Shown here: positions 54,196-62,674 of the stretch, piece by piece
Layout: each line of letters opens with the position of its first letter
How positions within the stretch are numbered: the stretch's first letter is position 1
Source: Putridiphycobacter sp965230485
Lineage (GTDB): Bacteria > Bacteroidota > Bacteroidia > Flavobacteriales_D > Crocinitomicaceae
Direction of reading: 5' to 3'
Length of the DNA: 64,000 nucleotides
Assembly: GCA_965230485.1 (NCBI GenBank)
Contig: CBDDLA010000001.1
Coordinates: 1,426,001 to 1,490,000, forward strand
The notes under the pieces: model-generated
What the model was told of the DNA's origin: nothing
The model's database searches: none
Seen by the model: only the letters and a program-made list of their open reading frames with translations
Position numbers and translations under genes: made by a program

Positions 54196-55788
54196 TTATA
54201 CCTCAATAACCTGAATGGCTGCCTTGGCAGTCATTCTTTGTTTTAGCTGCGATTTTAATCGATCAATGAACCCCTCAAGATGGATGTAACTTAAATAGTT
54301 ATCGTACCGTTCCTGAAACCCACCATTAGGATACAATCTGTTCTGTAACCGTTGCAGTTGCTTGAGTGATTTTTCCTGATTCTTTTTTTCAGAAGCAATG
54401 AATTTCTTTTCCATTTTTTCAAACTGATTTTGCATTCTCTGGAACTCAGCCTCTATAAAGGCAGTTGCATTTTTATCAACCGCCAAGGCCTTTTCAACCA
54501 CTTCACCTTTTATTTTATCCAAATTAGTTTTTTGATCTGTTAGACTCAATTCTACAGTTTGATTTTTAGTCACGTAATCTTTCATCAAGGCCTCAGGCGC
54601 CATCTTTAAATCTGTTACAGAGTAACCAAACTCGGTCATTTGACCTTTCATTCGATCATCAATTAATAAAATTGACTCTCGAACTTTTAGAAGCGGGAAT
54701 ATGGTATTAAATTTTTCAAAGGTTGATCTAAGCTGCAACCAATAAGCAATTTCGCCGCCACCTCCAATGTAAGCAACATTCGGTAAAACAGTTTCTTGGT
54801 ATAACGGTCTCATTAATGCGTTCGGTGAAAATCTCTCAGGATTTTCGGCTAATAGTGCAAGAAGGTCCGCAGCTGTTAGCATTTTTTCTTTCATTAAAAA
54901 GCCTTGATCAGTTCGTTCAATCCTGACACGTTCACCAGAAGGTTCAATATAAAACAGATTACTCTGCCTAACATATACTTGCTGATGAAACCCTCCTGCT
55001 TCAAGACTTTGATTCGTTTTTGACACTGAATTAAACGTCACCGAGTTTTCAATTTCCTCCTTAATAATAGGTACAAAAAGCTCTTTTAGTGCACGATCAT
55101 CTCCATCCAAAATAACAAGCCCATAACTACCAAAAAGCGAATTAATCAATTCCCTATTGGCTTCTGACAAAGACTTTCCGTGCTCATAAGCTTGCAAAAA
55201 CTCATGTACTTTAGCCTTCATATTCTCATCATTAAACTTCTCTAGGATTGTCTTTATAAAGGAATTGGTTGGTGAGGTTGATATACGACCTACTACTGAA
55301 TTTTCAACATCTTGATGCTGCCAATCAATTTTTTGTCCAAACAAATGAATGTGATTAATTTCGTCAAAATCATGATCTTCAGTAGCCATCCAAAAAACGG
55401 GCACAAAATTGTTCTCATTTTGACTTTCATTCATCTTTTCACACCAATTGATTACTTCTAAAATTTTATAGAGTGTATACAATGGCCCGGTTGCCATATT
55501 TAACTGATGACCTGTTGTAATCGTAAACGTGTTACTTTCTAATAACTTATCAATATTAGCCGTTGTTTTGGATGAAAGTGCAAGCTTTTGATTTTGCGCT
55601 TTTAGAACATGGTTCAAAATAGATCTATTAGCTGTTGAAAATGATTTTAAACGGGTTTGACTAATGATGGATTGTTCACTAAAAAACCGGTGACTAAAAT
55701 CAGAGACTTCCTGTTTTTCATTAATCAGAGACCTGATTAACGTGGAAGACAAACTAAGTTCATCAAATGAATATTGCACTTTTTCCAT
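54196..55788 (-). CDS. bshC: Bacillithiol biosynthesis cysteine-adding enzyme BshC
   Basis: This 530-residue enzyme adds cysteine to GlcN-malate in the last step of bacillithiol synthesis, giving the cell its major low-molecular-weight thiol. TITTGHQLNMATGPLYTLYKI (about 92-112) and VFWMATEDHDFDEINH are the family's nucleotide-binding-like motifs, followed by coiled-coil helices near the C-terminus. BshC is known in Bacteroidota. bshA and bshB are not in the window. A -7 element lies exactly 4 nt upstream. Confidence 0.93.
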   Translation of the reverse strand: MEKVQYSFDELSLSSTLIRSLINEKQEVSDFSHRFFSEQSIISQTRLKSFSTANRSILNHVLKAQNQKLALSSKTTANIDKLLESNTFTITTGHQLNMATGPLYTLYKILEVINWCEKMNESQNENNFVPVFWMATEDHDFDEINHIHLFGQKIDWQHQDVENSVVGRISTSPTNSFIKTILEKFNDENMKAKVHEFLQAYEHGKSLSEANRELINSLFGSYGLVILDGDDRALKELFVPIIKEEIENSVTFNSVSKTNQSLEAGGFHQQVYVRQSNLFYIEPSGERVRIERTDQGFLMKEKMLTAADLLALLAENPERFSPNALMRPLYQETVLPNVAYIGGGGEIAYWLQLRSTFEKFNTIFPLLKVRESILLIDDRMKGQMTEFGYSVTDLKMAPEALMKDYVTKNQTVELSLTDQKTNLDKIKGEVVEKALAVDKNATAFIEAEFQRMQNQFEKMEKKFIASEKKNQEKSLKQLQRLQNRLYPNGGFQERYDNYLSYIHLEGFIDRLKSQLKQRMTAKAAIQVIEV

Positions 55789-55792
55789 GAAG

Positions 55793-55800
55793 CAAAGATA
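55793..55800 (-). promoter_or_regulatory. -7 element 4 nt from bshC start
   Basis: On the minus strand this reads TATCTTTG (TAnnTTTG) and ends exactly 4 nt before the bshC ATG at 55788. Confidence 0.55.
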
Positions 55801-56161
55801 ATCTTATATCGCTAAAGTAAATTGCTTCATATATGAACATGGGTGAAAAATTACACTCATCATTGTTAGGCCAAGGATCCTTCAAATCGCTTTTTCAGGT
55901 ATTCTTATGTCCAAAAAGTTATCTATTTACACGAGTTCTATTTAAGCAAACTGACGTCAGTTTGAGTGGTTTTTTGCAGTGCAACGGAAAAAAATTGTAT
56001 CGAAAACAAGTCATTTTGCCCATTTCGATACAAATTTCTTGCAGAAATTCACTCAATATGACAAAATGGATGTCGTAAAACCTTATCCCGAACTTATGTT
56101 ATTTAGTGATTTTCACTAGCCCTTTACTTTTAATTTAGTAATCTTGCAAAAAAATTCAATC
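55801..56161. other. 361-nt intergenic region rich in dyads, no clear gene
   Basis: This region is between bshC and the cyclophilin gene. It holds an 18-nt perfect palindrome CAAACTGACGTCAGTTTG (55947-55964) followed by T-rich sequence. An 11-bp-arm inverted repeat TTGTATCGAAA (55995-56005) / TTTCGATACAA (56023-56033) and a 6-bp dyad AATTTC-TTGCA-GAAATT (56033-56049) follow. An 81-codon open frame (55833-56078) has no recognisable features and probably is not a gene. Possibilities are a structured small RNA, regulatory sites or the decayed end of a mobile element. Confidence 0.5.
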
Positions 56162-56593
56162 ATGAAAGCAATTATCACAACAAGCAAAGGAAAAATGGAA
56201 GCGGAGCTTTACGCTCAAGAAACGCCTATTACGGTTAATAATTTTGTAAAACTAGCCAATGATGGTTTTTATAATGGTTTAACTTTCCATAGGGTAATTC
56301 CTGATTTTGTCATCCAAGGAGGGTGCCCGCAAGGAACAGGTGTTGGTGGACCAGGCTATACTATCGATTGCGAAGTAACAGCCGAGAAGCAATATCATGA
56401 TAGAGGTGTTTTATCTATGGCACACGCCGGCCGAAATACTGGTGGTAGTCAATTTTTTATTTGTCATAGCAGAAATAACACTTCACATCTAGATGGTAAT
56501 CACACTTGTTTTGGAAAAGTAATAGACGGTGTTGATTTAGTTGATGACATTCGAGAAGGAGATTTGATTGAAAAAATCGAAATTGTTGATTAA
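56162..56593 (+). CDS. Cyclophilin-type peptidyl-prolyl cis-trans isomerase
   Basis: This 143-residue cytoplasmic isomerase speeds proline isomerisation during protein folding. The FHRVIPDFVIQGGCPQGTG block (about 45-63) holds the catalytic arginine, and GGSQFFICHSRNNTSHLDG is also typical. I used the ATG at 56162 because the longer frame begins at a TTG and adds no family sequence. The acyltransferase gene follows 9 nt later. Confidence 0.93.
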   Translation: MKAIITTSKGKMEAELYAQETPITVNNFVKLANDGFYNGLTFHRVIPDFVIQGGCPQGTGVGGPGYTIDCEVTAEKQYHDRGVLSMAHAGRNTGGSQFFICHSRNNTSHLDGNHTCFGKVIDGVDLVDDIREGDLIEKIEIVD

Positions 56594-56602
56594 TCAATAC
56601 AG

Positions 56603-57151
56603 ATGAAGGCCATCTTCGGAAAATTTTGGCTAAGGGTAATGGGGTGGAAAATCCACCCCGAATTGCCCCCTGAAATCAGAAAGTGCGTTTTGGTAATGGC
56701 ACCCCACACTTCCAATTGGGATTTCTTTATTGGCAATATGGGATTTTGGGGTGTCTATAAAATACGGGTTAAGTTTCTCATTAAGAAAAACCTTTTTTTC
56801 CCGCCATTAGGGTGGATTTTAAAATGGATGGGTGGCATTCCGGTAGATAGAAAACGTAAAACCAATTTAACCCAGCAATTAAAAGAGCTCTATCTCAAAT
56901 CTGATGAATTAACATTAGTAGTCACCCCAGAAGGGACCAGATCTTATAATCCTAATTGGAAAAAAGGGTTTTACTATATAGCAAAAGAAGCTAATGTGCC
57001 TATTATATTGGGCTATATGGATTACCCTTCAAAAACAGCTAAAATCTTTCATGTATTTGAAAGAACAAATGATGTGGAGTCTGACATAAAATCAATTCAA
57101 GCGCTATTCAAACCTTATAAGGGAAAACACCCTGAAAATGGCATCCGCTAG
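56603..57151 (+). CDS. Lysophospholipid acyltransferase (PlsC-like)
   Basis: This 182-residue protein has the HX4D acyltransferase motif HTSNWD (H35-D40), GGIPVDRKRK in the middle and PEGTRSYN (about 110), all typical of PlsC-type 1-acylglycerol-3-phosphate acyltransferases. It is short (180 residues) and lacks a long membrane anchor. The acceptor might be a glycerophospholipid or another lipid. The 3' end overlaps the convergent hemerythrin-like gene by 4 bp. Confidence 0.85.
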   Translation: MKAIFGKFWLRVMGWKIHPELPPEIRKCVLVMAPHTSNWDFFIGNMGFWGVYKIRVKFLIKKNLFFPPLGWILKWMGGIPVDRKRKTNLTQQLKELYLKSDELTLVVTPEGTRSYNPNWKKGFYYIAKEANVPIILGYMDYPSKTAKIFHVFERTNDVESDIKSIQALFKPYKGKHPENGIR

Positions 57152-57768
57152 AATAGTTCTTGAATATAAGTATGAATTTTAGCAATTAACAATTCATCTT
57201 CGATCATTCCGTGAATGGCTAAATCATTCTGAATTAAGTTTAACTTCCCAAACAATGCCTGAATTTTTGCATGATCTTTAAGAGATGGATCTTTATTAAT
57301 CAGTACTTTTTGAATCACCATCAGCTCATCAGAAACATCATGATTATGTGTTTCTAAAAAGTGATTCAACACAAATACTTTTTCCTTTTCGACATAGGTT
57401 CCTTGAAGTAATTTTTCGACAAAATTGTACAATACTTTTTCTTCAAAGTTAATATGGTTGGTTAATTCATTATAGTAATTAACAACAAACGATTTTAGAG
57501 TGAGTGTGACATCATTTATCCCTAAATCTTCTTTGACTTCTTTCACCAAATCTTCAATCTGAGGAAACCAAATGGTCAAATATTCATTATGGCTCTTCTT
57601 CAAATAATCTAATATTTCGCGCAGTGAAAAATCATTGAAGCTATCCAACTCAAACTGCTCCGGATCAATCAAACCTTCATATAGACCATTAAAGAAATCA
57701 GCTCCTAACTCTCGAGGAGCATTAAAGCGCAGTTTAACTATATTTTTATAATCGTCTGTTAAAACCAT
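57148..57768 (-). CDS. Hemerythrin-like di-iron protein (RIC/ScdA/YtfE-type)
   Basis: This 206-residue helical protein has a pattern of His and Glu residues matching RIC-type repair proteins: H60 (SHNEYLTIWFP), H105 and E109 (NHINFEEKVLYNF), H141/H143 (ETHNHDV) and H186/E190 (HGMIEDELL). These would form a di-iron site in a four-helix bundle. RIC proteins repair iron-sulfur clusters after oxidative or nitrosative stress. The N-terminal ScdA domain with its CxxC-like motif is missing or reduced. A -7 element lies 4 nt before the start. Confidence 0.74.
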   Translation of the reverse strand: MVLTDDYKNIVKLRFNAPRELGADFFNGLYEGLIDPEQFELDSFNDFSLREILDYLKKSHNEYLTIWFPQIEDLVKEVKEDLGINDVTLTLKSFVVNYYNELTNHINFEEKVLYNFVEKLLQGTYVEKEKVFVLNHFLETHNHDVSDELMVIQKVLINKDPSLKDHAKIQALFGKLNLIQNDLAIHGMIEDELLIAKIHTYIQELF

Positions 57769-57772
57769 TCAG

Positions 57773-57780
57773 CAAAAATA
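57773..57780 (-). promoter_or_regulatory. -7 element 4 nt from the hemerythrin-like gene start
   Basis: On the minus strand this reads TATTTTTG (TAnnTTTG) and ends exactly 4 nt before the ATG at 57768. Confidence 0.55.
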
Positions 57781-57842
57781 GCGAAAGTTTTTCACAGAAA
57801 AATAATTTTTTATCCTTAACATTTGCTTAACTTTACTGTAAG

Positions 57843-58520
57843 ATGAAGTTGCCTTTTTTGTTGATATTCTTAGTCTGCTTGGTAGTCGGTTGCGGCCCTT
57901 CAAAATTCGTAGAACCCATTGATCATAAGCAATTATCAATTGGGGGACATTTTGGGGGACCTACACTTGATTACGGTGTTCCGGTACCATTACCTATAAC
58001 TGCTATTGAAGTTGGGTACGGCATTGATACAAATATTACCATTTTTGGCGGGCTTCATACTACCTCTATTCTTTTCGGCAATTTACAAACAGATTGGGGC
58101 GCCACATTCAAAGTATTAAATCAAAATAAATACACGCCTAACATTTCGATTTCACCAGGTTTCAATTTTATTTACACTTTTAGTGGTAATGCTGGTAAAT
58201 TTTGGCCAACGTTGGATGCAAATGCCTATTGGAATTATGGATCGAGAAATAGTTATTTTTACGTTGGAATCAATAACTACTTTGAGTTAAGTCGTACTAT
58301 GGCAAATAACCAACCTCAGGAAAACCATTGGTTATTTAATCCTCAGATAGGCCATGTTCTGAAAGGGAAGCATCAGAATGGTCAGTTTACTGCCGAAATA
58401 AAGTGGTTGGGACCTAATTTTAATAACGATTATGCCTTTATCCCCTATTCGACACCACAGGGAAGCAATGGTGCTATTGGTATTTATTTAGGCTATAGAT
58501 GGCTGCTAAAAACTAAGTAA
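57843..58520 (+). CDS. Predicted lipoprotein with beta-rich mature domain
   Basis: This 225-residue protein has a signal peptide and lipobox ending VVGC (Cys17). The mature part is rich in Gly, aromatic and beta-strand patterns (SIGGHFGGPTLDYG and the closing GAIGIYLGYRWLL), like a small outer-membrane barrel or barrel-associated lipoprotein. I do not recognise the family. The alpha/beta-hydrolase lipoprotein gene begins 1 nt after its stop, so they are co-transcribed. A one-mismatch -7-like TAACTTTA lies 7 nt before the start. Confidence 0.62.
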   Translation: MKLPFLLIFLVCLVVGCGPSKFVEPIDHKQLSIGGHFGGPTLDYGVPVPLPITAIEVGYGIDTNITIFGGLHTTSILFGNLQTDWGATFKVLNQNKYTPNISISPGFNFIYTFSGNAGKFWPTLDANAYWNYGSRNSYFYVGINNYFELSRTMANNQPQENHWLFNPQIGHVLKGKHQNGQFTAEIKWLGPNFNNDYAFIPYSTPQGSNGAIGIYLGYRWLLKTK

Positions 58521-58521
58521 T

Positions 58522-59409
58522 ATGAAAAATATACTGATCATCCTCTTACTTTTATCATTATCAGCCTGTAAAAAAGTGATGCTTGATCAGTTAGCTTTTC
58601 CTTTAGAAAAGCTGGAAGTCTACCAGTTCGAAGCCTATGATGCTGGAGGTCAAAGTGTGCCAGACATATACGCTGTAGACCCTGCAAATAGAAGCTTAAT
58701 CACTGTTGAATCAAAAGATGAAAGCACTGGCGAAACCTTCACTATTTATGGTGTTTACATTGGAGACACAACGACCATTGCGTCAGATACGGTAATAGTG
58801 TATTGTCATGGTCAATCACTGCATATGGATGTATATTATCCTAGAGCTACATTGCTGGCTCATATTGGTGGAAAGCATAACTATGGAGTATTGATGATGG
58901 ATTACAGAGGTTATGGCATGTCAGAAGGCACACCTGATGAAGAAGCATTAAGCGAGGATGTAGACGCGTGTATTAATTGGTTAAAAGACAGAGGAGCAAA
59001 AGAAGAACATACAATTTATTATGGCTTTAGTTTGGGTTGCATTCCGGTTATAGAAAGGGCTGCTTTTAAAAGTGACTTTACACCAAGTAAAATTATTATA
59101 GAATCTCCTTTGGCATCTGTTGCTAATTTAACCCATTCGTCAACCATCATTAATGTTAACCCTGCTTTTCTAACCACTTTAAAGTTCGACAATGCTGAAA
59201 ACATTAAATCTGTCAAAGTACCCTTACTTTGGTTTCATGGCGTGGAAGATGATTATATCGCACTCCCAAACGGAGAGTTAATTTTTAAAAATCATTCTGG
59301 CACTTTTAAAGAGGGCATTAGAGTTGAAGATGCAGGACATGGCGATATTCCGCACGTTTATGGCTTTGGTCAATATATTAATAAAATTCATGCGTTCATC
59401 TTGAACTAA
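58522..59409 (+). CDS. Alpha/beta-hydrolase-fold lipoprotein
   Basis: This 295-residue protein has a lipobox ending LSAC (Cys16), then an alpha/beta-hydrolase fold with the VIVYCHGQS oxyanion strand (about 91-99), YRGYGMSEG and the nucleophile Ser in YGFSLGC (about 173-179). A plausible catalytic Asp lies in GVEDDY (240 region) and a His in DAGHGD near the C-terminus. The substrate could be a lipid, ester or peptide. It is coupled to the preceding lipoprotein gene by a 1-nt gap. Confidence 0.83.
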   Translation: MKNILIILLLLSLSACKKVMLDQLAFPLEKLEVYQFEAYDAGGQSVPDIYAVDPANRSLITVESKDESTGETFTIYGVYIGDTTTIASDTVIVYCHGQSLHMDVYYPRATLLAHIGGKHNYGVLMMDYRGYGMSEGTPDEEALSEDVDACINWLKDRGAKEEHTIYYGFSLGCIPVIERAAFKSDFTPSKIIIESPLASVANLTHSSTIINVNPAFLTTLKFDNAENIKSVKVPLLWFHGVEDDYIALPNGELIFKNHSGTFKEGIRVEDAGHGDIPHVYGFGQYINKIHAFILN

Positions 59410-59506
59410 AAGACTATGATTTCAGACCTCAAGATAACGGTACATCTAATTAACAATTTGTTAAAAAGTATCACAGAATTGTGAACAAGTTTGAAATAAT
59501 TACGAC

Positions 59507-59514
59507 TAAATTTG
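59507..59514 (+). promoter_or_regulatory. -7 element for carB
   Basis: TAAATTTG matches TAnnTTTG, 33 nt before the carB ATG. TTTG at 59490-59493 could be a -33-type element, but the spacing of 13 nt is short. Confidence 0.5.
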
Positions 59515-59547
59515 CAGGCAATTTGAAAAATTGTAAACTCCCACAAT

Positions 59548-62364
59548 ATGCCTAAAGATAATTCTCTAAAATCAATTTTAATAATAGGAAGCGGACCAAT
59601 TGTCATTGGTCAAGCCTGTGAATTTGATTACTCTGGTTCTCAAGCTTCTAGATCGCTTAGAGAAGAAGGAATTGAAGTCACTTTGATTAATAGTAATCCT
59701 GCTACGATTATGACGGATAGTGTTGTTGCTGACAATATCTATCTGGAACCGCTTGAACCTGCTTCGATTGAAAAAATTCTAGAAAAACACCACATTGATG
59801 CTGTATTGCCAACCATGGGTGGGCAAACAGCTTTGAATTTATGTATTAAGTGTGATGAAATGGGGATTTGGGAAGAATATGGCGTTAAGATCATTGGTGT
59901 GGATATTGATGCCATTGAAATTACTGAAAATCGTGAAGCATTTAGAAATTTGATGGGGGAAATTGGTATAGGCATGGCGCCACAAACTACCGCTAAATCC
60001 TTTCTTGAAGGTAAAAAAATTGCCCAGGAATATGGATTCCCGCTATGTATTCGAGCTTCTTACACATTAGGCGGCACTGGAGCCGCAGTTGTATACGAGG
60101 AAGCAGAATTTGAAAAGCACCTCACAAGTGGCTTACACAAATCACCTATTCACGAGGTGATGATAGATAAAGCATTGTTGGGCTGGAAAGAATACGAGCT
60201 AGAATTACTTAGAGATAATAACGATAATGTTGTCATTATTTGCTCTATTGAAAATTTTGACCCTATGGGAATTCATACAGGAGATTCTATTACTGTAGCC
60301 CCTGCTATGACATTATCAGATACAACCTTCCAAAAAATGAGAAACATGGCGATTAAAATGATGCGCTCTGTTGGTAATTTTGCTGGTGGTTGTAATGTTC
60401 AGTTTTCAGTAAGTAATGATGAGAAAGAAGATATCATTGCAATTGAAATTAATCCAAGGGTATCACGTTCATCTGCCTTGGCTTCAAAAGCTACTGGATA
60501 TCCAATTGCTAAAATTGCCGCTAAGTTGGCCATTGGTTATAACTTAGACGAATTAAAAAATCAAATTACTAAAACAACTTCAGCTTTATTTGAGCCAACA
60601 TTAGACTACGTTATTGTAAAGATCCCAAGATGGAATTTTGCTAAGTTCCCTGGTGCTGATGATAAGCTAGGCCTGCAAATGAAGGCTGTTGGGGAAGTGA
60701 TGGGAATTGGTAGAACTTTTCAGGAAGCCCTTCAAAAAGCCTGTCAATCGTTAGAGATTGGAAGAAATGGTTTAGGAGCTGATGGTAAAGAAATTACTGA
60801 TCAGAATAAGATTTTAAAAAGCCTTGAGTTTCCAAGTTGGGATAGATTGTTTCATATTTATGATGCTATCAAACTGGGGATTCCTTTTAAAACCATTAAG
60901 GAAAAAACTAAAATTGACAATTGGTTCTTAAGACAGATCGAAGAACTCATTAATCTGGAAAAAACAATTAGTCAATATGACATTAATTCCATTTCAAGAG
61001 AGTTAATGTACGAAGCCAAACAAAAAGGTTATGCTGACAGGCAAATTGCGCACTTATTAAGATGTTTAGAGTCTGAAGTATACAAAAAGAGAGATGAGTT
61101 TAACATTAGCCGTGTTTACAAGATTGTGGATACTTGTGCAGCCGAGTTCCCGGCTCAGACACCTTACTATTATTCTTCATTCGACACAGAAAACGAATCA
61201 GTTGTCAGTGACAGAAAGAAAATTGTTGTGTTAGGTTCAGGTCCAAACAGAATTGGACAGGGAATTGAATTCGATTACTCATGCGTTCATGGTGTATTGG
61301 CAGCCAAAGAGTGTGGCTATGAAACCATTATGATTAACTGTAACCCTGAGACGGTATCTACCGATTTTGATACGGCTGACAAGTTGTATTTTGAGCCAGT
61401 TTTCTGGGAACACATTTATGACATTATTCGACATGAAAAGCCAGAAGGCGTTATTGTTCAGTTAGGTGGTCAAACAGCCCTCAAACTAGCTGAAAAATTA
61501 GAACGATATGGTATTAAAATCATGGGAACTTCTTATGATGCCTTGGATATTGCTGAAGATCGAGGTCGTTTTTCAGCTTTGTTGGAAAAAAATGGTATCC
61601 CTTTCCCTAAATATGGTGTCGTTAAAAGTGCTGAACAAGCATTGGAATTAGCAAAAGATTTAGGTTATCCATTATTGGTAAGACCATCATACGTTCTTGG
61701 TGGTCAAAAAATGAAAATTGTGTTGAATGACGAGGAATTAGAGCACCACGTTGTAGACATTTTACATGAATTACCAGAAAATCAGATTCTACTGGATCAC
61801 TTTTTAGGTGGTGCGATAGAAGCCGAGGCTGATGCCATTTGTGACGGTGAAAACGTTAAAATTATCGGTGTTATGCAGCATATTGAGCCAGCGGGTATCC
61901 ACTCAGGAGATTCTTATGCAGTGCTTCCTCCTTACAATTTAGGTGACTTTGTGATGCACCAAATTGAAGACATTACCAAAAAGATTGCAATAGAACTACA
62001 AACAGTGGGATTGATTAATATCCAGTTTGCAATTAAAGATGATACGGTTTATGTTATTGAGGCAAACCCAAGGGCATCTAGAACTGTTCCTTTTATTGCC
62101 AAAGCTTACCAGGAACCATATGTTAATTATGCAACCAAAGTAATGCTGGGACATAAAAAAGTAACGGATTTTGATTTTAACCCACGTCAGGAAGGTTATG
62201 CTATTAAGATTCCAGTCTTTTCATTCGATAAATTTCCAAACGTAAATAAAGAATTGGGTCCTGAAATGAAATCAACTGGTGAAGCCATTAGATTCATTAA
62301 AAATTTAAGAGATCCGTTCTTCCATGAAATTTACAGTGAACGTAATTTATATTTGAGTAAGTAA
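59548..62364 (+). CDS. carB: Carbamoyl-phosphate synthase large subunit, without MGS domain
   Basis: This 938-residue subunit makes carbamoyl phosphate for pyrimidines and arginine from bicarbonate, ammonia and two ATP. Two ATP-grasp halves are seen: the first with PIVIGQACEFDYSG near residue 15, the second with SGPNRIGQGIEFDYSC near residue 564. E. coli CarB is about 1073 residues; this one stops after the second synthetase half (GEAIRFIKNLRDPFF near the end), so the C-terminal allosteric MGS domain is absent. This shorter form occurs in other Bacteroidota. carA is not in the window. Confidence 0.95.
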   Translation: MPKDNSLKSILIIGSGPIVIGQACEFDYSGSQASRSLREEGIEVTLINSNPATIMTDSVVADNIYLEPLEPASIEKILEKHHIDAVLPTMGGQTALNLCIKCDEMGIWEEYGVKIIGVDIDAIEITENREAFRNLMGEIGIGMAPQTTAKSFLEGKKIAQEYGFPLCIRASYTLGGTGAAVVYEEAEFEKHLTSGLHKSPIHEVMIDKALLGWKEYELELLRDNNDNVVIICSIENFDPMGIHTGDSITVAPAMTLSDTTFQKMRNMAIKMMRSVGNFAGGCNVQFSVSNDEKEDIIAIEINPRVSRSSALASKATGYPIAKIAAKLAIGYNLDELKNQITKTTSALFEPTLDYVIVKIPRWNFAKFPGADDKLGLQMKAVGEVMGIGRTFQEALQKACQSLEIGRNGLGADGKEITDQNKILKSLEFPSWDRLFHIYDAIKLGIPFKTIKEKTKIDNWFLRQIEELINLEKTISQYDINSISRELMYEAKQKGYADRQIAHLLRCLESEVYKKRDEFNISRVYKIVDTCAAEFPAQTPYYYSSFDTENESVVSDRKKIVVLGSGPNRIGQGIEFDYSCVHGVLAAKECGYETIMINCNPETVSTDFDTADKLYFEPVFWEHIYDIIRHEKPEGVIVQLGGQTALKLAEKLERYGIKIMGTSYDALDIAEDRGRFSALLEKNGIPFPKYGVVKSAEQALELAKDLGYPLLVRPSYVLGGQKMKIVLNDEELEHHVVDILHELPENQILLDHFLGGAIEAEADAICDGENVKIIGVMQHIEPAGIHSGDSYAVLPPYNLGDFVMHQIEDITKKIAIELQTVGLINIQFAIKDDTVYVIEANPRASRTVPFIAKAYQEPYVNYATKVMLGHKKVTDFDFNPRQEGYAIKIPVFSFDKFPNVNKELGPEMKSTGEAIRFIKNLRDPFFHEIYSERNLYLSK

Positions 62365-62368
62365 TTAA

Positions 62369-62596
62369 GTGATTGGTTTCAGACAAATATTAGTTATTCT
62401 AGGGGTCATTTTTTTGCTCCGTTTAATTGGTAAGATGATGACTGCTAGACGCCATATTAATGAACAAAAACAGTATCAAAAGAACGTTCGATCTGAAAAG
62501 GAAATGAAAGAGAATTTTGGTAAAACCACAATTTCAAAAATAGATAAACGAAACCTGAATTCTGATGATTATGCTACTTACGAGGAAGTTGAGTAG
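62369..62596 (+). CDS. DUF4834-family small membrane protein
   Basis: This 75-residue protein has one N-terminal transmembrane helix (about 3-20) followed by a charged tail and is typical of DUF4834. Function is unknown. The start codon is GTG at 62369. It sits 4 nt after the carB stop and is probably co-transcribed. Confidence 0.72.
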   Translation: MIGFRQILVILGVIFLLRLIGKMMTARRHINEQKQYQKNVRSEKEMKENFGKTTISKIDKRNLNSDDYATYEEVE

Positions 62597-62632
62597 TGTA
62601 AAACGACCTCTCTTAGTCTATAAAGCTAAATA

Positions 62633-62670
62633 TATCTTTGTGTATGACATCTGGTAAAACAATAAATTAA
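62633..62670 (+). promoter_or_regulatory. -7 element and possible 8-codon leader ORF before the FkbM gene
   Basis: TATCTTTG (62633-62640) matches TAnnTTTG. Three nt later a short ORF (ATG 62644 to TAA 62668-62670) encodes MTSGKTIN, ending 4 nt before the methyltransferase ATG at 62675. It may be a leader peptide coupled to the gene or simply chance. Confidence 0.4.
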
Positions 62671-62674
62671 TATA

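Noticed and set aside
55833..56078. 81-codon open frame in the bshC-cyclophilin gap
   Set aside because: No recognisable features, atypical composition, and it runs through two strong inverted repeats; more likely non-coding.
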